Source: Achatina immaculata (Eukaryota; Mollusca; Gastropoda; Stylommatophora; Achatinidae). Taken from it: a stretch of DNA of 64,000 nucleotides. The stretch covers positions 11,460,931 to 11,524,930 of the forward strand of contig CM019708.1 of NCBI GenBank assembly GCA_009760885.1, given 5' to 3'. The position numbers and the translations under genes were made by a program. The notes under the pieces are model-generated. The model worked only from the letters and a program-made list of their open reading frames with translations. It was not told the origin of the DNA and ran no database searches. Positions 62,801-64,000 of this stretch are shown here, in pieces (the first letter of the stretch is position 1; each line of letters begins with the position of its first letter).

Positions 62801-63584
62801 TTATTTTCCATAATTTATGATGATGATAATGAAACAGTTACATCAACTCCAAGAAGAGGCCAAAGTGCAGTCTATGCTTCTTTGCAGATCATAAGAACTA
62901 CATAAATCCTACCTTATTAGCCAAACTTGTCACTAGGTACACTGTGAGATAAAATGGAGGTAGGGTTATGGTTCTTAGCCTGGGTTCAATGGATCCCTTC
63001 TTATCCCCACCGCCACCCCCCCCCCCCCAGGGAGTTGATGAAAGACTTCTGATGGTCAATGGATCAGCAAAATGAACTGGCTTGATCCAAAAAAAAAAAT
63101 CTTAAGATTATCTAATGTGTGTGTGTGTGTGTGTATGGGGGGGGGGGGGGCGGGTGTTAGGGTGTTCACCACCAAACAAAAAAAAAAAAAGGTTAAAACT
63201 GCTTGGGTGGGGTTCTGACCAGCTGTACTTTACCAGGCCAGATAACCATGTCATCCCTTCAAAACAGCCATCACTGCAATCGAACAAAGTAAGATTCACA
63301 AGGAAAACAGTGTCAAGATACTAGAACAATGGTTCTCAACCTTTTTTGGCCATGTACCCTCTTTCCTGCCTGAGAACAACTGTGGACCCCTCATTAAAAA
63401 TAGAATCCAAATGGGGCTAAGATTTTTTTTTACTGAGCCAATCCATTTGTTTGTTCCCCAGAAATCTTCTCTTGGGGCTTCCGGTTCTAGGAACAACAAC
63501 TTCTATTAATATAATAGATTAAGAGCTACTGTACTAGAAGATACTTACTTTTACATTCTAATCCAGATTCACTCTTGTTTAAAT
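29432..63584 (-). CDS. Unrecognised multi-exon gene with repeated cysteine modules, 5-prime incomplete
   Basis: At least 13 distinct short exons (14 with a duplicated one) on the minus strand join in phase to about 370-400 residues. The plan is a four-exon unit: linker ending GLEC or RIC, second linker, half-module 1, half-module 2. All linkers have 1-1 phases; the halves are 1-2 and 2-1. Visible unit lengths are 36/54/115/125, 33/absent/85/149 and 42/57/115/122 bp. The modules share Cys with spacing C-x(5-8)-C-x(13-20)-C-x8-C-x(3-7)-C-x(18-23)-C, and the x8 spacing around the internal splice is constant. Cysteine-rich modules flanked by phase-1 introns suggest a secreted or cell-surface protein assembled by exon duplication (inference). 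The N-terminus and any signal peptide lie right of the window. I do not recognise the family. Confidence 0.72.
31125..31220 (-). CDS. Cys-module gene, polar linker exon (copy in first duplicon)
   Basis: Identical 96-bp exon with the same splice signals as 33060-33155. Because its phases are 1-1, inclusion of one or both copies keeps the frame. Confidence 0.68.
33060..33155 (-). CDS. Cys-module gene, polar linker exon (copy in second duplicon)
   Basis: The acceptor TTTTACAG and donor GTAAGT bracket 96 bp in phase 1-1: TVPQQSSNFGSDALTNTNNS, QPQVENESATR. Ser/Asn/Gln-rich, no Cys. It is identical to the exon at 31125-31220. Confidence 0.7.
33935..35946. repeat. 2-kb minisatellite of a 55-bp unit
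   Basis: About 36 copies of GAGGGTGGGGCTAGGAGAAG, AGAAAGTGAGCAGTAGTAGA, CATTAGAACCCAGCT. Two variants alternate (AGGAGAAGAGAAA against AAGAGAAAGAAAA), showing higher-order spread. One unit near 35400 lacks about 15 bp. Just beyond it, 35960-36035 (read from the right, GAAGTGGTTTCCAGACAC) resembles a hAT terminus. Confidence 0.96.
36600..36800. repeat. Degenerate relative of the fold-back arms at 39258-39785
   Basis: Shares CTGACC.TGCCCAAGA and GCTAGTAACAGGCC with the arms of the fold-back element, in similar order. Too diverged for exact limits. Confidence 0.45.
36952..37073 (-). CDS. Cys-module gene, half-module 2 (unit 3), GC donor
   Basis: The acceptor TTCACACAG precedes GTVTLIQCSNQALASCGLSS, TGEAVSFLALLVNKHEGCDG. 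The phase-1 end demanded by the next exon falls at GATGGAG before GCGAGT, so a GC-AG intron is proposed. Without it the frame runs on for GEFDSFIHLS to a TAG at about 36922, which would make this the last exon. The GC donor is an inference. Confidence 0.68.
37160..37350. mobile_element. SINE type B fragment with a degenerate repeat after it
   Basis: AAAGGTAAAGGTAATCCTCT is followed by CATATTTTCCTTGACCTGTC and GATATGGTCAGTATCATGC, as in other type B copies. From 37340 to 37490 a drifting repeat of about 35 bp (CACAAACATATATTCTTTGGGA-like) follows. Confidence 0.7.
37860..38600 (+). mobile_element. RTE LINE fragment (family b)
   Basis: Carries SKTGFEISKEKTKILKLPIN and [17 protein letters not shown] sequence, CCTCATTTATGCATGTGAAAG (ALIYACE) and the terminal GGCACGGGAAGGATGTAAGA. 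Stops interrupt every frame. Confidence 0.85.
38827..38941 (-). CDS. Cys-module gene, half-module 1 (unit 3)
   Basis: The acceptor TTTCAAAAG and donor GTGAGT bracket 115 bp in phase 1-2: PALLQWSSKCPAVITCASQY, DEQLTQALIAKDYEKVC. It aligns with 53361-53475 over its whole length without a gap. Confidence 0.78.
39258..39785. mobile_element. Fold-back element (family 1), arms of about 165 bp
   Basis: The left arm (about 39258-39425) and right arm (about 39600-39785) are inverted copies sharing ACGCTGTCCAAT, GACCAAGACCCTGTC, AGTAACAGGCCTAGC and TAACAGGGCAG. The loop is about 175 bp. Single arm-like copies lie at 42835-42985, 36600-36800 and perhaps 47095-47220. There is no coding capacity. Confidence 0.75.
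39955..40065 (+). mobile_element. RTE LINE 3-prime end (family a)
   Basis: GGATGCATCAGCAGCAGGCC to AAAGGACATGCAAATGAATG with an ATGA tail. It ends in the same tetranucleotide tail as other family a copies. Confidence 0.85.
40185..40425 (-). mobile_element. RTE LINE 3-prime end (family a)
   Basis: The plus strand shows CATTTGCATGTCCCTTGCGG through CCAAAATATTTAAGTTTACA, the complement of the family a terminus. It faces the copy at 39955-40065, tail toward tail. Confidence 0.85.
40440..40700. mobile_element. Possible degraded hAT-like element
   Basis: The right end read inward, CCAGGGATTCTTAACC, resembles a hAT terminus, and G-tracts at 40601-40632 resemble those inside the element at 18294-19766. 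A matching left end is not convincing. Confidence 0.35.
41305..41361 (-). CDS. Cys-module gene, second linker exon (unit 3)
   Basis: The acceptor AAACTTCAG and donor GTAAAC bracket 57 bp in phase 1-1: AVTALPRRTGTPQVAFAK. It is Thr/Pro/Ala-rich without Cys, as expected of a flexible spacer. Confidence 0.67.
42075..42475 (+). mobile_element. RTE LINE fragment (family b)
   Basis: An open frame of about 99 residues reads [40 protein letters not shown] and [20 protein letters not shown], nearly identical to the copy at 21298-22524. The terminal GGCATGGGAAGGATATAACA tail is present. Confidence 0.9.
42835..42985. repeat. Solitary arm of fold-back family 1
   Basis: Matches the right arm at 39600-39785: CTGTTACTGGA, AACAGGGTCTTGG and CAGCTCTGGTTC in the same order. 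Confidence 0.6.
43044..43085 (-). CDS. Cys-module gene, linker exon (unit 3, GLEC)
   Basis: The acceptor TTCTTTGCAG and donor GTAAGA bracket 42 bp in phase 1-1: VPVSLFQQGLECF. It shares GLEC with the exon at 63549-63584. Confidence 0.7.
43675..43835. repeat. Solitary arm of fold-back family 2
   Basis: AACAGCTTTATTACAGCTGTG, TTTAATCATACAGAAAC and ATATAAATTCACATGAATGA correspond to one arm of the element at 56570-57134. Confidence 0.65.
43967..44175 (+). mobile_element. RTE LINE 3-prime end (family a) with target-site duplication
   Basis: It ends in GGACATGCAAATGAATGAAT. GTCCTGGATT occurs at 43957-43966 and again at 44176-44185, a 10-bp target-site duplication. The coding remnant includes RKRGRPKWRWLQDIVDYLQM-like sequence with a stop or shift. 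Confidence 0.85.
44186..44405. repeat. 31-bp minisatellite, about seven copies
   Basis: Unit GAACATTAATAAATGTAGCA, TTAGATTCCCT, alternating with TTCACTAAAC variants. It directly adjoins the family a RTE insertion. Confidence 0.92.
44585..44790. mobile_element. Possible degraded hAT-like MITE
   Basis: The left end CGGGTTCCAAAATG and the right end read inward, GCAGTTCTCAAACTTA, resemble hAT termini, with C- and G-tracts inside. I could not find a clean 8-bp duplication. Confidence 0.4.
44799..44947 (-). CDS. Cys-module gene, half-module 2 (unit 2)
   Basis: The acceptor TTTCCACAG and donor GTGAGT bracket 149 bp in phase 2-1: EYMNYLFCTFDVACTCNLVA, NGTELSVEMVYRNVTRVVYL, MLSHQCSLQ. The C-x8-C spacing across the splice is kept. 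NGT and NVT are potential N-glycosylation sites, consistent with an extracellular location. Confidence 0.77.
45020..45500 (+). mobile_element. RTE LINE fragment (family c)
   Basis: Reads KIRIFKSNVLSVLLYGNECW, KITKTIEN, then sequence matching the minus-strand copy at 1442-1956 up to CTTAAGGTTCAG and a GA tail. Stops are present in all frames. Confidence 0.85.
45640..46060. repeat. 94-bp minisatellite, about four copies
   Basis: CTGTGGCTGAAGTCAAGAGT recurs at about 45821, 45915 and 46009, with a diverged unit before. Each unit includes AATGTACCATTTATGAAGA and GTCAG.CAGTAGAAAACTA. Confidence 0.85.
46380..46535. repeat. Degenerate repeat of about 33 bp
   Basis: ATCTTTCCACAAACACATAC-like units recur about five times with drift, lying just downstream (on the minus strand) of the exon at 46583-46667. 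Confidence 0.65.
46583..46667 (-). CDS. Cys-module gene, half-module 1 (unit 2)
   Basis: The acceptor TTTTTTCCAG and donor GTGAGT bracket 85 bp in phase 1-2: EDICLKAKTTDICLDRLTDT, QDRAANC. It is 30 bp shorter than its counterparts but has the same phases and three Cys in the same order. Confidence 0.75.
47095..47220. repeat. Possible relative of fold-back family 1
   Basis: GGTATGGTTCCTGGGGCCAA, TTGGTCAAGAACCTA and GGTATTGCTAAGAGGC echo the arms at 39258-39785. Weak match. Confidence 0.35.
47502..47534 (-). CDS. Cys-module gene, linker exon (unit 2, RIC)
   Basis: The acceptor TTTTGTAG and donor GTGAGT bracket 33 bp in phase 1-1: APFGNKRICN. One Cys sits near the end, as in the GLEC linkers. 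No second linker exon was found before the next half-module. Confidence 0.68.
47685..47765 (+). mobile_element. RTE LINE 3-prime end (family a)
   Basis: GCCCTACAGGAGAGCTGTTA through GGGACATGCAAATGACTGAA with a GACT/GAAT tail. Only the terminal about 80 bp is present. Confidence 0.85.
48115..48290 (-). mobile_element. RTE LINE 3-prime end (family b)
   Basis: The plus strand shows CTTCCCATGCCATTAAACGT through TTTGGCCTCCCTTAACAATG, the complement of the family b terminus. It lies 0.5 kb from an inverted partner at 48780-49235. Confidence 0.85.
48455..48715 (+). mobile_element. Diverged tRNA-headed SINE (type A)
   Basis: An A-box-like GGTGTTGTGGTTTGTGCAC and B-box-like GGTTTGATTTCC head is followed by CTTCCTACCTCACAATGCTG and CTCTAACATTTCACACTCCC. 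The order parallels 25341-25604, but with many substitutions, so this is an older copy. Confidence 0.7.
48780..49235 (+). mobile_element. RTE LINE fragment (family b)
   Basis: Reads [20 protein letters not shown] and [20 protein letters not shown], then [24 protein letters not shown] sequence. It ends at GCCACGGGAAGGATGTACGA. Confidence 0.88.
49322..49446 (-). CDS. Cys-module gene, half-module 2 (unit 1)
   Basis: The acceptor GATTGTAG and donor GTATGT bracket 125 bp in phase 2-1: NQFNTIKCMEKCFCECKLDQ, DEVRAAALQEKFIAHNTECS, K. It joins the preceding half to give VCRNQFNTIKC, keeping the C-x8-C spacing. It has two more Cys here than the other modules (CFCEC). Confidence 0.75.
49960..50655 (-). 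pseudogene. RTE LINE fragment (family e)
   Basis: The minus strand encodes VLSPLLFVIYMDQITK, LSDLMFADDESLTHHNDEEL with catalytic FADD, INIKKTETVVIRRS, VTEFKDLGSIFTQGGKIDRE and KMKYLRKMINKTRRDQV. A stop replaces the Gly of the usual KQGSVLSP just upstream. The family is distinct from a to d. Confidence 0.85.
50840..51225 (-). pseudogene. Mariner-family transposase fragment (catalytic region)
   Basis: The minus strand reads KVMITAFRNLKCMVHPEFMI, KCMAVNSESYSEILRRFRVR and, after a frameshift, a DNAESYTSKTVA-like segment. This parallels the mariner catalytic core (VMI..F...G..H.EF...VN...Y..VL.R, then DNA..H). It abuts the 3-prime end of an RTE copy, and one open frame runs across both. No terminal repeats were found. 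Confidence 0.7.
51235..52600 (-). pseudogene. RTE LINE remnant (family d)
   Basis: Minus-strand order: IKPEIAEEQCGFIKGKGTSN, GMRQGCVLSSDLFSLYRENI, GGYNLNNLRYADNTVLIAKS (YADD changed to YADN), VDRFKYLGTIITADGKCHNE, CYIEPILFYGCEAWSMNKRV, and a tail QREKLLDGLSMWL. Several frameshifts. The D-to-N change alone would inactivate the RT. Confidence 0.87.
52665..53340. repeat. Minisatellite of about 21 bp with a 42-bp higher order
   Basis: CTGACACCACTGATTCTATAC alternates with CTGACACCACTTACTCTACA. Left units are more diverged, right units more uniform. It ends about 20 bp from the donor of the exon at 53361-53475. Confidence 0.93.
53361..53475 (-). CDS. Cys-module gene, half-module 1 (unit 1)
   Basis: The acceptor AAATTCTTCAG and donor GTGGGT bracket 115 bp in phase 1-2: TDKSELVSKCPCLTACFDQD, DVINEEALYAFDYKRVC. 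It has exactly the same length and phases as the exon at 38827-38941, and shares SKCP, two further Cys and the ending DY.(K/R).VC. A minisatellite begins within about 20 bp of its donor. Confidence 0.78.
54208..54318. repeat. 31-bp minisatellite, about 3.5 copies
   Basis: Unit CAACTGGAGATTTCACAAAA, AGTTGCAAAAA. Nothing else is supported between 53476 and 54899, apart from G/C-rich tracts near 54470-54520. Confidence 0.92.
54939..55242. repeat. 38-bp repeat, eight exact-length copies, inside the LINE endonuclease
   Basis: AGTATCCACTAACAAAACAC, CTACAACAAGAGCAGAGA repeats eight times (304 bp = 8 x 38). The unit is part of the endonuclease coding sequence (YPLTKHLQQEQ). 38 is not a multiple of three, so each added copy shifts the frame. 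The last unit has CATCAAG for CAACAAG. Confidence 0.97.
56570..57134. mobile_element. Fold-back element (family 2) inserted in the LINE RT
   Basis: The left arm (about 56634-56850) and right arm (about 56925-57134) are inverted copies of roughly 210 bp with shared landmarks TATAAACTAGG, GCTTTATTACTTAA, GAAACAGAGAGAGGAGA and TTAGCTCAGTCTTGGA. The flanks repeat CCATCAGTTTA (56559-56569 and 57135-57145). Removing the insert rejoins ISL to PSYIGRLMERM. A related single arm is at 43675-43835. Confidence 0.9.
59031..59307 (-). mobile_element. tRNA-headed SINE (type A) inserted in the I-like LINE
   Basis: Nearly the reverse complement of 25341-25604: GGATTCGAACC (B box) and CCACTACGCTAGCC (A box) near the right end. 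ACCATCTGTACAA flanks it at 59018-59030 and 59308-59320, a 13-bp duplication. Removing the SINE restores the LINE frame RYHLYNKYKIGS. Confidence 0.95.
60208..60261 (-). CDS. Cys-module gene, second linker exon (unit 1)
   Basis: The acceptor TACTCCAG and donor GTAAGT bracket 54 bp in phase 1-1: KEQVDESDRQLNLTWSV. It is acidic and polar with one possible N-glycosylation site (NLT). Its counterpart in unit 3 is 57 bp long. Confidence 0.68.
60610..61090 (+). mobile_element. RTE LINE fragment (family b)
   Basis: Reads [40 protein letters not shown], then KRRWAYFSHVMRRNNQRIPK. It ends with the usual GTTTAATGGCAC terminus and a TATAAGAT tail. The interval 59531-60207 holds nothing that I can assign. 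Confidence 0.88.
61615..62535 (-). mobile_element. RTE LINE (family a), 5-prime truncated, open C-terminal RT frame
   Basis: One open minus-strand frame runs through [40 protein letters not shown] (intact YADD), [33 protein letters not shown] and GHIKRHDNLEKTILEGYIMG to GHANE. It ends in an ATGA tail (TTCA repeats from 61615). It is one of the youngest-looking copies. The frame extends about 70 bp past the truncation point into flanking DNA. Confidence 0.92.
62738..62815. mobile_element. SINE type B tail fragment
   Basis: AAAGTAAAGGTAATCCTGTC, GCCTTAGAGGCAC and CTTATTTTCC match the 3-prime part of the copy at 37160-37350. From 62980 to 63200, G/C-tracts and AGCCTGGGTT-like ends hint at another degraded hAT element. 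Confidence 0.6.
63327..63531. mobile_element. 205-bp hAT-like MITE
   Basis: The ends are CAATGGTTCTCAACC on the left and, read inward, CAGTAGCTCTTAATC on the right. TACTAGAA flanks both ends (63319-63326 and 63532-63539), the 8-bp duplication expected of hAT elements. It lies 17 bp from the exon at 63549-63584. Confidence 0.87.
63549..63584 (-). CDS. Cys-module gene, linker exon (unit 1, GLEC)
   Basis: The acceptor CTTATGCAG and donor GTAAGT bracket 36 bp that read LNKSESGLECK in phase 1-1. GLEC recurs in the equivalent exon of unit 3 (43044-43085). Confidence 0.7.
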
Positions 63585-63826
63585 CTGCATAAGAAGAAAG
63601 CACACAGGATTAAATTTACACAGAAACTATTCCACAGAAGTAAGTTTAGTTTTCACAGAAGTAAGTTTAGTCAACAAAAAAACTCTTTCCGTGCCTTAAG
63701 CTACTATATTGCCAAAGTCAATTTCGGCTTTCGTGTGTTAGGGCACTATAGTGCCACATGTTTTGTTTCATATAACTGTAATTCACATTTTGGTTCACAC
63801 GTCAACTGCTTATATCCCTTTACAAA

Positions 63827-63964
63827 ATGGCGGAAGAATGCTTAGTTAAGACCGATTCAAATGTGAAAAACGAAATTTGTGACCAAGATATTTCAATTTT
63901 TGGTGATGTAGATAGGGGTATGGACATTTCCTATGACCAGACCACTGTTCTGTGCCCCAAGTAG
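63827..63964 (+). CDS. Small unassigned reading frame
   Basis: ATG preceded by ACAAA (favourable start context) opens 45 residues beginning MAEECLVKTDSNVKNE and ending TTVLCPK before TAG. It is acidic, with no homology that I recognise. Upstream at 63690-63755 is a short palindrome, GGCACTATAGTGCC. It could be a first coding exon (a GTAGAT donor overlaps the stop), a transposon start, or chance. Confidence 0.3.
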   Translation: MAEECLVKTDSNVKNEICDQDISIFGDVDRGMDISYDQTTVLCPK

Positions 63965-64000
63965 ATTTTTACCATAAAACGGACTGAAGAAGTAGTTAGA

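Overview
This is a stretch of a repeat-rich animal nuclear genome. The genes are split into short exons with GT-AG introns, and most of the rest is non-LTR retrotransposons (RTE, CR1/L2-like and I-like), a Penelope-like element, mariner and hAT DNA transposons, tRNA-headed SINEs, fold-back elements and many mini- and microsatellites. There is no operon or other bacterial layout. The repeat mix and a CCCTAA-containing array suggest a lophotrochozoan invertebrate, most likely a mollusc. That is an inference from repeat style, not a species identification.

Two host genes can be supported and they converge. On the + strand, five exons between 6437 and 23172 encode most of an aquaporin: TM2 with the first NPA box, TM3, TM4-TM5, the second NPA box ([10 protein letters not shown]), and TM6. 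Every splice phase fits. The N-terminal/TM1 exon is not seen and probably lies left of the window. On the - strand, a chain of at least 14 short exons from 63584 down to 29432 encodes a cysteine-patterned protein that I do not recognise. It is built from a repeating four-exon unit: a linker ending in GLEC or RIC, a second linker, then two half-module exons joined by a phase-2 intron. Three such modules are visible. A near-identical 1.93-kb tandem duplication (29846-33714) doubles one of its exons.

Layout: 1-800 holds two short tandem-repeat blocks. 825-4801 has two head-to-tail CR1/L2-like LINE copies, each with a (TCTA)n tail; the first is interrupted by an RTE fragment. 4802-6125 is a 1.3-kb TTC-rich polypyrimidine tract. 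6437-23172 is the aquaporin gene, with introns that carry a 0.94-kb telomere-like array, several RTE copies, a hAT element, a mariner split by an RTE insertion, and a SINE. 23173-29431 is the region between the convergent genes, with a Penelope-like element containing a SINE, a hAT MITE and a GGT-rich tract. 29432-63584 is the cysteine-module gene, whose introns hold a 2-kb 55-bp minisatellite, fold-back elements, many RTE fragments and a large I-like LINE (54900-59530) that itself carries an internal 38-bp repeat expansion, a fold-back insertion and a SINE insertion. The far right end holds a hAT MITE and a small unassigned reading frame.

Several nested insertions are flanked by target-site duplications that can be read directly, so their order of arrival can be worked out. 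Nearly all transposon reading frames are broken by stops and frameshifts. The best preserved are the RTE copies at 21298-22524 and 61615-62535.
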